NCBI GenBank assembly: GCA_947474435.1
Contig: CANJII010000007.1
Location: forward strand, 50,499 to 114,498
Origin: Chitinophagaceae bacterium
GTDB lineage: Bacteria > Bacteroidota > Bacteroidia > Chitinophagales > UBA10324
Direction of reading: 5' to 3'
DNA length: 64,000 nt
Below the pieces are notes generated by a model. It had not been told where the DNA came from. It did no database searches and saw only the letters and a list, made by a program, of their open reading frames with translations. A program made the translations under genes and the position numbers. The stretch's first letter is position 1. Every line of letters starts with the position of its first letter. Shown piece by piece: positions 24,649-33,280 of this stretch.

Positions 24649-25407
24649 ATGAAAACTTTAGAAAATAAAACAGCAATTATTACAGGTGCAGGTTCGGGAA
24701 TGGGAAAAGCAATGGCAATACTTTTTGCCTGCGAAGGAGCAAATGTTATTGTATCAGATTTGAAAACAGAAAGAGTTGATGCAGTAGTAAAGGAAATTAT
24801 TTCAGCCGGAGGAAAAGCTACCGGTGTAGCAGTCAATGTATCGAAAGAAGAAGAGGTAAAAAAAATGATTGATACTGCAATGAATACTTACGATGGATTA
24901 GACATACTCGTGAACAATGCAGGTGTGATGGATGATTTCATACCGGTTGCTGATGTAAGTAATGAATTATGGAACAAAGTAATTGGCGTAAATCTGAATG
25001 GACCTTTTTACACTTGTCGCCTCGCCGTTCCTTTGATGCTGAAAAGGGGAAAAGGTGTTATCATAAATATTTCATCAATCGGTGGATTGAATGGCGCGCG
25101 CGCAGGAGCTGCTTATACGGCTTCAAAACATGCACTCATCGGTCTTACAAAAAATATCGGTTACATGTATGGAACAAAGGGAATCAGATGCAATGCCATT
25201 GCACCCGGAGGTGTAACAACAAATATTATGGAAGGTGCAAACCCGAATGCTTTTGGTTACGAAAGAATGAGTGGAGGATTCGCTACAAACATCCGCATGG
25301 CTGAACCAAATGAGATTGCTGAACTCGCTCTTTATCTCGCTTCAGATAAATCAAGTTTTGTGAATGGAACTGTAATTGTTGCTGACGGTGGTTGGACAGC
25401 ATATTAA
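24649..25407 (+). CDS. Short-chain dehydrogenase/reductase
   Basis: The start is set at the ATG at 24649 (MKTLENKTAIITGAG), the correct distance from the nucleotide-binding motif; a longer frame opens inside ppsA. 252 residues, classical SDR: TGAGSGMG for NAD(P) binding, NNAGVMD, catalytic Ser in INISSIGG, and YTASK with catalytic Tyr and Lys. The residue after strand 2 is Asp (VSDLKTERVD), which favours NAD over NADP. The substrate is unknown. It sits 19 bp after ppsA, so co-transcription is likely. Confidence 0.93.
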   Translation: MKTLENKTAIITGAGSGMGKAMAILFACEGANVIVSDLKTERVDAVVKEIISAGGKATGVAVNVSKEEEVKKMIDTAMNTYDGLDILVNNAGVMDDFIPVADVSNELWNKVIGVNLNGPFYTCRLAVPLMLKRGKGVIINISSIGGLNGARAGAAYTASKHALIGLTKNIGYMYGTKGIRCNAIAPGGVTTNIMEGANPNAFGYERMSGGFATNIRMAEPNEIAELALYLASDKSSFVNGTVIVADGGWTAY

Positions 25408-25420
25408 AAAATATTATATT

Positions 25421-26071
25421 CTATATTCGAAAAAAAGAATTTCTATCTGCAATTTTCCATAATCTATAGCAGCTTAAAGCAAACAATGGGGCAGCCAAAA
25501 TATCAATCGAATAATGTACATGCTGTTTCAATAAAAAAGCAGCCACCAGAAAAGTACTGAGCATAAAAATTATTTTCAACCATCGCCTTTCTTCAAAAAG
25601 AAAAATCAAAAACAAGATGGAAACATGCCCGGAGAAGAAAAGATCTTTGTCAATGTAATTTCCAGCGTATGCAAACCGACCGATAAACGGATCGACAAGA
25701 TCAATGTATCCTGATGGTGCATTTAAAGGAACAAGCCAGATACTTATTATTCGAAGAAAGGTGAGAAGAAGATAACACTGCAAAACCCGGAGAAGCATAA
25801 CCGGAAATTTGTAAAATGAAAAAACTGCAACAACAATAGTTGAATAAATAAGCACAAAGATGGCCGTTGAAAAATTTTGCGGAGTCAGGATATTTAATAA
25901 CTCATCATTAATCACAATGCCATTTCTGCTTTGTATAAATAAAAAAAATTGTGGTATGAAAATAAGTACCGCACATAAACCAATTGTGGTTATAAGTAAT
26001 TGAAGTCTGAAAGACCGGATACGCAATGCCTTTTGCCAACTAAGATTACTTTCTTTGAATTGACTGATCAT
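25421..26071 (-). CDS. PAP2/sphingomyelin-synthase-like membrane phosphotransferase
   Basis: The ATG at 26071 (MISQFKESNL), 7 bp after the patatin stop, is preferred; the open frame extends further only as overlap with patatin. 216 residues with about six membrane segments. Motifs DLFFSGHVS and HVHYSIDILAA match the C2 and C3 motifs (SGH and HYSxD) of the PAP2_C/sphingomyelin synthase branch, whose His-His-Asp triad transfers phospho-head groups between lipids. Bacteroidota make sphingolipids, so a sphingolipid or phosphatidate substrate is possible but unproven. It is the last gene of a three-gene operon with patatin and GNAT genes. Confidence 0.75.
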   Translation of the reverse strand: MISQFKESNLSWQKALRIRSFRLQLLITTIGLCAVLIFIPQFFLFIQSRNGIVINDELLNILTPQNFSTAIFVLIYSTIVVAVFSFYKFPVMLLRVLQCYLLLTFLRIISIWLVPLNAPSGYIDLVDPFIGRFAYAGNYIDKDLFFSGHVSILFLIFLFEERRWLKIIFMLSTFLVAAFLLKQHVHYSIDILAAPLFALSCYRLWKIADRNSFFRI

Positions 26072-26078
26072 GTTTTTT

Positions 26079-26837
26079 TCAGAATAGTTTTTCCACTTGC
26101 TTCTTCTGACTAATTGCATAATCGTATCCTGTTTTAAAAATATTTTCTGCATCATCCATATCCAGTATTCCGAATTTCGAAAGGAGGGGAGGTTCAATAA
26201 ATAAATGACACATCGTTTTTTTCTGTTTCATACTTTCTGAAACTGCAATGTGAAAACTTCGGTCAATCACATTGGCAATACTCAGCTTCTTACATTCAGC
26301 ATTCAGTGGATTTACATGTGAAGCAATAATAATATCACAGTTATTGAGCAAAGGTTCTACTGGTAAATTATTGGTAAGCCCTCCCTCCAATATTGTCATG
26401 TTTCTATATTCAACAGGTTCGTAAAAAGCAGGCATTGCAGAACTTCCAAGCAGCACCGGCACCAATTCTCCTTCAGAAAAATAAACCGGTTTGCAATTAA
26501 TAAAATCTGTTGCGCAAACAGTCAAAGGCAATTTAAGTTTTTCGAAAGTCAGGTTTTTAAAATGGAATTCTAAATCTGTTTGCAAAGCAGTTGGTTTAAA
26601 AATTCCACCCTGAGTTAATCTCAAATCTGTTATGCGATACATTTTAGTAGAAGCGGCAATTTTGAAAATTTCATTGGCTTGGTAACCAGCGGCATAATAG
26701 GCCCCCACAATGCTTCCAACACTCACGCCCGAAATTATTCCGGGCTTAATACCAAATTCTTCCAGTGCTTTTATAATTCCGATGTGAGCAATTCCTCTTG
26801 CTGCGCCTCCAGATAATGCTAATCCGATTTTGGGCAT
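26079..26837 (-). CDS. Patatin-like phospholipase
   Basis: The ATG at 26837 (MPKIGLALSGG) is chosen because patatins begin directly at this strand and it lies 10 bp after the upstream stop. 252 residues. Motifs are the oxyanion loop SGGAARG, nucleophile elbow GVSVGS and the dyad-acid loop. The dyad-acid loop reads LEGGLTNNLP rather than the usual DGG/DGA, so the catalytic aspartate is replaced by glutamate. The protein probably still hydrolyses acyl esters, but activity is less certain. Middle gene of the lipid operon. Confidence 0.9.
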   Translation of the reverse strand: MPKIGLALSGGAARGIAHIGIIKALEEFGIKPGIISGVSVGSIVGAYYAAGYQANEIFKIAASTKMYRITDLRLTQGGIFKPTALQTDLEFHFKNLTFEKLKLPLTVCATDFINCKPVYFSEGELVPVLLGSSAMPAFYEPVEYRNMTILEGGLTNNLPVEPLLNNCDIIIASHVNPLNAECKKLSIANVIDRSFHIAVSESMKQKKTMCHLFIEPPLLSKFGILDMDDAENIFKTGYDYAISQKKQVEKLF

Positions 26838-26847
26838 TGTTGGTTTG

Positions 26848-27972
26848 TTAAATATTCTTCTTGTAAATTCTGTATCGCTTGTAAATTTTTCCTCCAAATT
26901 TTTCTGCCACACTTCGCATTGGTTTGTTGGTTTCCAAAATCAAGTGACTATCAATAAAAGATAAATTTCTTTTCCGTGCTGAATTCAAAAGTGTTATGGC
27001 AAGTATGGCAGTAAGTCCACAGCCTTTCCATGGGTCTTTAACAGCACCAAGAAATAAATCCAATTGTTTTGACTTTTTACCGGAAGAAAGAATATGTATA
27101 AAACCAAACGGAAAAAGTTTGCCTCCAGCTTTTTTAATTCCTGCACTGATGTCGGGCGACGAAACAATAAATGCAATTGGATTATTGTATTCGTCAGTAA
27201 CCACTTTACTGAATTCCGGATCGAGCATTGGCAGGTATTTTTTTGCCAGGTCAAACATTTCATTCTCGCTCATTTCAATAAATCCATACAATGATTTATA
27301 AGTTTCATTCATCAGGCCCATAACCGGAATAATAAATTTTTTTAATTCACTTCGCTTGCTGAACTCCATAACTTTAATTTTCGGGTTTTTAATTACCCGC
27401 TCATAAATACTTTGATATAACGGAGGGATTTCCGATGGTACCTTAATATTGTAAACCACACAGTCAATTTCTTTTTCAAAACCATTTTGTTCAACCAGTT
27501 TTGGCAGGTATTCCATGTTGGTTGCTGTGGCAATTACAGGTAAATACTGAAAACCTTCAATCTGCAATCCCTGTGGATCTTTATCTGAAAAACCAAACGG
27601 GCCAATCAGTTTGTTCATTCCCTTTTCTTTAGCCCATTGTTCAACAGCATATAATAAAGCTGTAGAAACTTCTATCTCATCAGAACACTCAAGATTAAAA
27701 AACCTTGCAGTGGTTTCATTATTGACTGAATTATATCCACGGTGTATGATCCCCATTATTCTTCCAGAAATTATTCCATTATTATAAGCAAGAAATAAAA
27801 CAGTATCAGACTGCGATAACTGGTGATTGTATTTTGGGGTATAAAATTTCCATTCATCAGCATAAATGGGTGGAAGCCAGTTACTGTTTAGCGCATGAAT
27901 TTTTTTCGGAAGGAAAATAAATTCCTTCAAATCAATTTTGTCAGAAACAGTTTTTATTTCAACCGGCATCAT
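26848..27972 (-). CDS. GNAT-fold acyltransferase-like protein (YghO-like)
   Basis: 374 residues. The opening (FIFLPKKIHALNSNWLPPIYADEWKFY) and later PFGFSDKDPQGLQIEGF are typical of a large GNAT-related family including E. coli YghO, and a C-terminal acyl-CoA-type fold ends in VAEKFGGKIYKRYRIYKK. Substrates for this family are not established; some relatives near lipid genes are thought to N-acylate. Operon position ahead of patatin and PAP2-like genes suggests a lipid substrate here. Confidence 0.75.
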   Translation of the reverse strand: MMPVEIKTVSDKIDLKEFIFLPKKIHALNSNWLPPIYADEWKFYTPKYNHQLSQSDTVLFLAYNNGIISGRIMGIIHRGYNSVNNETTARFFNLECSDEIEVSTALLYAVEQWAKEKGMNKLIGPFGFSDKDPQGLQIEGFQYLPVIATATNMEYLPKLVEQNGFEKEIDCVVYNIKVPSEIPPLYQSIYERVIKNPKIKVMEFSKRSELKKFIIPVMGLMNETYKSLYGFIEMSENEMFDLAKKYLPMLDPEFSKVVTDEYNNPIAFIVSSPDISAGIKKAGGKLFPFGFIHILSSGKKSKQLDLFLGAVKDPWKGCGLTAILAITLLNSARKRNLSFIDSHLILETNKPMRSVAEKFGGKIYKRYRIYKKNI

Positions 27973-28085
27973 ATAATGTTTCGGGTTAAAAATAGCAGGA
28001 TGCTTCAGTTAAATTTATTATTGATTTGTAAAAGTGAGTTTTCCATTATTTTGAAAGAAGAAATACTGCTGTAGATAAACTGAGG

Positions 28086-28159
<74 letters not shown>

Positions 28160-28263
28160 ATTTTAAAATTCAGAAGGCGCGCAAATATATTCAGCAGTTT
28201 AAATTTTATCTCATTCAAAATAATTTCTGTTTCATTTACTTTGCCGCACAAAAAAATATTGAC

Positions 28264-29634
28264 ATGGAAAACACACAACAATTTATAAACGCAAATAAGC
28301 AACGGTTCCTTGACGAGCTTTTTGATTTGCTTCGAATACCATCGGTGAGTGCTGACCCGAAATTTAAAGGTGATGTTTTAAAAGCCGCTGAGTTTCTTGC
28401 TGAGAAGTTAAAAGTTGCAGGAATGAATAATGTGGAGTTGATGGCAACCGATGGCAATCCGATTGTGTATGGTGAAAAAATTATTGATGCATCAAAACCA
28501 ACTGTACTTGTGTATGGTCATTACGATGTACAACCTGCCGACCCATATGAGCTATGGACTTCACCACCATTTGAGCCAGAAATTCGTGACGAAAAAATTT
28601 GGGCGCGTGGTGCATGCGATGATAAAGGACAAACCTACATGCATGTAAAAGCAATTGAAGCTATGATTGCAAATAATGAATTGCTTTGTAATGTAAAAGT
28701 GATAATAGAGGGGGAAGAAGAAGTTGGTAGTGTGAATCTGAATCCATTTCTGGAAAAGTATAAAGACAAACTGAAAGCAGATGTTGTATTGATTAGTGAT
28801 ACATCAATGATTGCGAATGATTGTCCGAGTATTACAGTTGGATTGCGTGGATTGAGTTACATGGAAGTGGAAGTGGTGAGTTCCAATCGCGATTTGCATA
28901 GTGGAGTTTATGGCGGTGCTGTTGCGAATCCCATTAATGTTTTGTGTGAAATGATTGCATCGTTGAAAGATGAGAACAAGCACATAACCATTCCCGGTTT
29001 TTACAATGATGTTCGTGAACTTTCTGCTGACGAAAGAAAAGGGTTGAACTCAAGTCCGTTTAATCTGGAAGAATATAAAAAGGAATTGAAACTTACAGAA
29101 GTGGAAGGAGAGAAGGGTTACACCACTTTAGAAAGAACATCTATCAGACCAACTGTGGATGTAAATGGAATTTGGGGCGGATACATTGGAGAAGGAGCGA
29201 AGACCGTTCTTCCTGCAAAAGCAAACGCAAAAATCTCGATGCGCTTGGTTCCGAATCAGAACTCCGAAAAAATTTCCAACCTGTTTGCTGAACATTTTAA
29301 AAAGATTGCACCAAAATCTGTTACTGTTAAAGTAACTGCACATCACGGTGGCGAACCTGTAATTACTCCAACTGATACAGTTGCTTATCGCGCAGCATCC
29401 AAGGCAATGGAAAAAACTTTCGGCATTGTTCCACTTCCCGGTTACGAAGGTGGGAGTATTCCAATTGTTGCATCATTCGAATCCATTCTTGGATTGAAAA
29501 CAATTTTATTTGGTTTCGGATTAGATACCGATGCCTTGCATTCTCCCAATGAAAATTATGGACTGTTTAATTTTTATAAAGGAATTGAAACCATTCCATA
29601 CTTCTATCAGAACTATGCGGAGATGAGTAAGTGA
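28264..29634 (+). CDS. M20-family metallodipeptidase
   Basis: 456 residues, similar to carnosinase/CNDP-type dipeptidases. Dizinc site elements are visible: VYGHYDVQP (His, Asp), ARGACDDKGQ (bridging Asp), IEGEEEVGS (catalytic Glu pair), VLISDTSM (Asp) and DALHSPNEN (His near the C-terminus). The lid/dimerisation domain between about 190 and 350 contains the LHSGVYGG motif. Cytosolic, as there is no signal peptide. It stands alone between tRNA-Ala and a strong terminator. Confidence 0.93.
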   Translation: MENTQQFINANKQRFLDELFDLLRIPSVSADPKFKGDVLKAAEFLAEKLKVAGMNNVELMATDGNPIVYGEKIIDASKPTVLVYGHYDVQPADPYELWTSPPFEPEIRDEKIWARGACDDKGQTYMHVKAIEAMIANNELLCNVKVIIEGEEEVGSVNLNPFLEKYKDKLKADVVLISDTSMIANDCPSITVGLRGLSYMEVEVVSSNRDLHSGVYGGAVANPINVLCEMIASLKDENKHITIPGFYNDVRELSADERKGLNSSPFNLEEYKKELKLTEVEGEKGYTTLERTSIRPTVDVNGIWGGYIGEGAKTVLPAKANAKISMRLVPNQNSEKISNLFAEHFKKIAPKSVTVKVTAHHGGEPVITPTDTVAYRAASKAMEKTFGIVPLPGYEGGSIPIVASFESILGLKTILFGFGLDTDALHSPNENYGLFNFYKGIETIPYFYQNYAEMSK

Positions 29635-29660
29635 AAAAATTTAATTGAGAAATTTATAAG

Positions 29661-29693
29661 AAAGAGCTCGACGAAAGTTGCGCTCTTTTTTTT
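29661..29693 (+). terminator. Rho-independent terminator of the dipeptidase gene
   Basis: A two-part stem: AAAGAGC pairs with GCTCTTT, and inside it CGAC/GTTG encloses a GAAA tetraloop. It is followed by a run of eight T. Confidence 0.85.
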
Positions 29694-29783
29694 GTCTCAG
29701 CAGGGTTTCTTTAATCAAAACCCTGCGTTTGCATGGCAGGTTCTGTTAGTATAAACCAGCTGTTTCAGAAAATTATTCATCAG

Positions 29784-30341
29784 TTATTTTTTTTCAATCC
29801 GACCTTCAATAATAAATTCATCGCTGCCAAACCATCGTGACTCTTCGTGGTTAGTGATGCTGTAATATTTTAACGGAGAATAAATTAAACTCTCACTCAG
29901 GTTGGCGATAAAGTTTTTTGAAAACAATTCTGCTTTTATCAATACAATAATTTTATTCTCATCAAATTGGATTTCTAAAACCCTTGTTCTTAATTCCTCC
30001 TCCTTTGCTACATATCTGATGGTGGTTGATTTGGAACTGTCCGTTGAATTTACAATTGTATCAACAATGTACTTTTCACTGAAAGTTGGATTGTGAATGT
30101 CAGCTGAAATGAAACTGTCGAACTCTCTTTTCCAGTCAACGGTTACAAAACGGTTTTCTTCGCGCTCACCATTCACACTCGCAACTTTTAAAACAGAAGC
30201 ACCGCTTGCATGCAGTTTTTCAATATCAGCATTCATAAAAGTGCTCAGGTCAAAATAAGAATTTTGATTCGCAGCTTTTTTATTTTCGGAACACGAATTG
30301 AAAAAAGTTATAATCAATAATGCACACAGTAGTTTTTTCAT
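29784..30341 (-). CDS. Hypothetical lipoprotein
   Basis: 185 residues with a lipoprotein signal (MKKLLCALLIITFFNSCSE, lipidated Cys about residue 17). The rest is a beta-rich periplasmic domain with no motif I recognise. Its start overlaps the gpmI stop by 4 bp, so it is translationally coupled to phosphoglycerate mutase. The pairing may be incidental. Confidence 0.75.
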   Translation of the reverse strand: MKKLLCALLIITFFNSCSENKKAANQNSYFDLSTFMNADIEKLHASGASVLKVASVNGEREENRFVTVDWKREFDSFISADIHNPTFSEKYIVDTIVNSTDSSKSTTIRYVAKEEELRTRVLEIQFDENKIIVLIKAELFSKNFIANLSESLIYSPLKYYSITNHEESRWFGSDEFIIEGRIEKK

Positions 30342-31861
30342 TGGATAATTAATATTTCTCCTGTCATTTCTTTTGGTTGTGCAAGTCCCATTATTTTTAA
30401 AATAGTAGGAGCGAGGTCCGAAAGTTTTCCGGGTTTTAGTGTTGGTTTAAAATTTCTGTCAATCAGAAAAAACGGAACCGGATTTTTTGTGTGTGCCGTG
30501 TTTGGTGTTCCATCTTCATTAATCATATAATCAGCATTGCCATGATCTGCAGTTAAGAAAATTGTATAATCATTATCCAACGCCGTTTCAACCACTTCGC
30601 TTACACATAGGTCCACAGTTTCAACTGCTTTCATAACAGCGGTAAAAACTCCTGTGTGGCCAACCATATCTGCATTGGCAAAATTCAAACAAATAAAATC
30701 GGCGCTCTTATTTTTCAGTTCCGAAACAATAGCATCTTTAACTCCGAAGGCACTCATCTCCGGTTGCAAATCATAAGTCGCCACTTTCGGCGATGGAATC
30801 ATAATTCGCTTTTCGCCATCAAAAGGTCTTTCTCTTCCACCTGAAAAGAAAAAAGATACATGCGGATATTTTTCAGTCTCTGCAATCCGAATTTGTTTCA
30901 AACCATTATTTGCAATCACTTCACCCAAAGTCAAACTCATATCTTCATTTGTAAAAATGTTATGGATGTTTTTAAATGAATGATCGTAAATGGTCATTGT
31001 GGTGAAATGCAATTTCAGCGGCTTCATTTCCTGCTCCGGAAATTCCTGTTGCGTGAGAGTTTTGGTGATTTCACGGCAGCGGTCAGTTCTGAAATTGAAA
31101 CAGATAACAGCATCATCTTCTTTAATTGTTGACAATGGTTTTCCATTTTCATCAACACTGATAATTGGTTTTATAAATTCATCAGTCACTCCTTTGTTAT
31201 ATGATTCAGTTATTGAGTGTAAAATATTTTTACTTGGTTCTCCTTTCCCATTCACCAATAAATCATAAGCGAGTTTCACCCGTTCCCAACGATTATCTCT
31301 GTCCATTGCATAGTAGCGACCAATCACACTCACAACTGTGCCGACTGATTTTTTTGTGTGCGCAATCAGTTCTTCTATAAAACGAAAACCACTTTTCGGG
31401 TCAGTATCGCGACCATCAGTGAACACATGAATGAAAACATTTTTCACACCATTCTCTTTTGCAATATCAAGCAACGCTTTCAGATGTTCAATGGAAGAAT
31501 GCACACCGCCATTGGAAACCAATCCCATCAGGTGCAGATTGCAATCGTTTGCTTTCGCATAATTTAAAGTGTTGAGTAATTCAGGATTTGTATGTAAAGT
31601 TTTTTCACGAATCGCTTTATTGATGCGAACCAGTTCCTGATACACCACTCTTCCTGCACCAATATTTAAATGACCGACTTCAGAATTTCCCATTTGACCT
31701 TCGGGCAAACCCACTGCTTCGCCATCGGTTCTTAATTCAGTATTTGGAAACCGGCTGTACAAACTTTTTACATAAGTGGCTTTCGATTGTTGAATGGCAT
31801 CAACCGCAGGAACCTGTCCATGTCCCCAACCATCCATAATAATCAGTATCGCTTTTTTCAT
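30338..31861 (-). CDS. gpmI: 2,3-bisphosphoglycerate-independent phosphoglycerate mutase
   Basis: The ATG at 31861 (MKKAILIIMDGWG) is preferred to an upstream TTG. 507 residues of the alkaline-phosphatase fold interconverting 3- and 2-phosphoglycerate. Visible are the metal-binding D10 (MDGWG), the catalytic Ser60 in QMGNSEVGHLNIG, HVFTDGRDTDP, and the metal site TADHGNADYM. Glycolytic/gluconeogenic housekeeping. Confidence 0.96.
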   Translation of the reverse strand: MKKAILIIMDGWGHGQVPAVDAIQQSKATYVKSLYSRFPNTELRTDGEAVGLPEGQMGNSEVGHLNIGAGRVVYQELVRINKAIREKTLHTNPELLNTLNYAKANDCNLHLMGLVSNGGVHSSIEHLKALLDIAKENGVKNVFIHVFTDGRDTDPKSGFRFIEELIAHTKKSVGTVVSVIGRYYAMDRDNRWERVKLAYDLLVNGKGEPSKNILHSITESYNKGVTDEFIKPIISVDENGKPLSTIKEDDAVICFNFRTDRCREITKTLTQQEFPEQEMKPLKLHFTTMTIYDHSFKNIHNIFTNEDMSLTLGEVIANNGLKQIRIAETEKYPHVSFFFSGGRERPFDGEKRIMIPSPKVATYDLQPEMSAFGVKDAIVSELKNKSADFICLNFANADMVGHTGVFTAVMKAVETVDLCVSEVVETALDNDYTIFLTADHGNADYMINEDGTPNTAHTKNPVPFFLIDRNFKPTLKPGKLSDLAPTILKIMGLAQPKEMTGEILIIQ

Positions 31862-32029
31862 CGCGCGCAAAACTATGCTGAAAATTCAAAGCTGAATACT
31901 GATGTTGGAAAGAAGATTGAAAATCAGTTACTGTATTTATCATTTGCAACTTATTTTTGAAGCATTGAATAGTTGGCAAAGAATTTGGCTTTAAGGATTC
32001 CGGAAAATCAAAACGCTCTCTCCAAACAA

Positions 32030-32425
32030 ATGAAAAAAATAATCTCAATCGCATTTACACTTACAATTTTGGTATCATCGCCAAAGTTGCTTAGTTCAGC
32101 AGATGTGTTGGATACAATAGCATCAGCCATCAGAAGTGGCAATGCAGAAACTCTTTCGCAATATTTTGACGCAAGTGTGGATGTAACCATCCTCGATAAG
32201 GAATCTGTTTATAGCAAGGCGCAGGCGCAAATGGTGGTTCGTGATTTTTTAATGAAGTATCCGGTTTCTTCTTTTACTTTAATTCATCGCGGAACTTCAC
32301 CTGAAGGTTCGCAATATGGAATTGGAACCATGACAAGCTCGGGTGGTTCGTTCCGGGTTTATTTTTTAGTGCGTAATAAAACAGGAGTGAGTCTGATTAA
32401 AGAACTCCGTTTCGAAAAACAATAA
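32030..32425 (+). CDS. DUF4783 secreted protein
   Basis: The ATG at 32030 (MKKIISIAFTLTILVSS) supplies a signal peptide and is preferred to an in-frame start 57 bp upstream. 131 residues. The SNTF2-like fold of DUF4783 is recognisable from LDTIASAIRSGNAETLSQYFDASVDVTI, the A-Q-x-x-x-V-x-x-F motif (AQAQMVVRDFL) and the final IKELRFEK. Function unknown. It abuts nadC with no gap. Confidence 0.85.
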   Translation: MKKIISIAFTLTILVSSPKLLSSADVLDTIASAIRSGNAETLSQYFDASVDVTILDKESVYSKAQAQMVVRDFLMKYPVSSFTLIHRGTSPEGSQYGIGTMTSSGGSFRVYFLVRNKTGVSLIKELRFEKQ

Positions 32426-33262
32426 GTGGACTGGAAGGAATTTATTACCGCCGCTTTTGAAGAAGATATTCGCGAGGGCGACCACACTTCTCTTTCAACA
32501 ATTCCCGAAGGACAAAATGGAAAAGCAATTCTGTGGGCAAAAGCTGACGGCATTGTTGCGGGCGTTGAGTTAGCACAAATGATTTTCTGGTACTTCGATG
32601 CAACACTGGATGTAACAGTTTTTATTAATGATGGTGCTGCAATAAAATCAGGAGATAAAATTTTAGAAGTGCAGGGCGCAGAAAGAAATATTCTTTCATG
32701 CGAGCGGTTGGTGTTGAATTGCATGCAGCGAATGAGCGGCATTGCAACACTCACCAAAAAATATGTGGATGCAGTTGCAGGGACCAACGCAAAAATTTTA
32801 GATACAAGAAAAACAACACCGCTTTTTCGCGCAGCGGAAAAGTGGGCGGTGAAAATTGGTGGTGGCGAAAATCATCGCTTTGGTTTGTACGATATGATTC
32901 TGATAAAAGACAATCATGTTGATTATGCAGGAGGAATTAAACCAGCCATTGAAAAAGCAAATTTTTATTTGAAAGAAAACAATTTGAATATTCCGATTGA
33001 AATTGAAACCAGAAATCTTGATGAAGTGAAACAGGTTTTAGTAACCGGAAATGTCAATCGCATTATGCTCGATAATTTCACCCCCGAATTAATTCGTGAA
33101 GCATTGAAATTGATTGACAAAAAAATGGAGACAGAAGTTTCAGGCGGAATTACTTTAGAAACCATTCGCGCTTATGCCGAAACCGGAGTTGATTTTATTT
33201 CTGTTGGAGCGCTCACACACAGTTACACCAGTCTGGATTTGAGTTTGAAGGCGGTGAAGTAA
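32426..33262 (+). CDS. nadC: Nicotinate-nucleotide pyrophosphorylase (carboxylating)
   Basis: 278 residues; quinolinate + PRPP to nicotinate mononucleotide in de novo NAD synthesis. A GTG start follows directly on the stop of the DUF4783 gene. Motifs: DIREGDHTSLSTI, ERLVLNCMQRMSGIAT, DTRKTTP (substrate Arg and Lys), GGGENHRFGLYDMILIKDNH, IEIETRNLDE, IMLDNF and VSGGITLETI. Confidence 0.95.
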   Translation: MDWKEFITAAFEEDIREGDHTSLSTIPEGQNGKAILWAKADGIVAGVELAQMIFWYFDATLDVTVFINDGAAIKSGDKILEVQGAERNILSCERLVLNCMQRMSGIATLTKKYVDAVAGTNAKILDTRKTTPLFRAAEKWAVKIGGGENHRFGLYDMILIKDNHVDYAGGIKPAIEKANFYLKENNLNIPIEIETRNLDEVKQVLVTGNVNRIMLDNFTPELIREALKLIDKKMETEVSGGITLETIRAYAETGVDFISVGALTHSYTSLDLSLKAVK

Positions 33263-33280
33263 ATTCACCCCTTGCTATTC

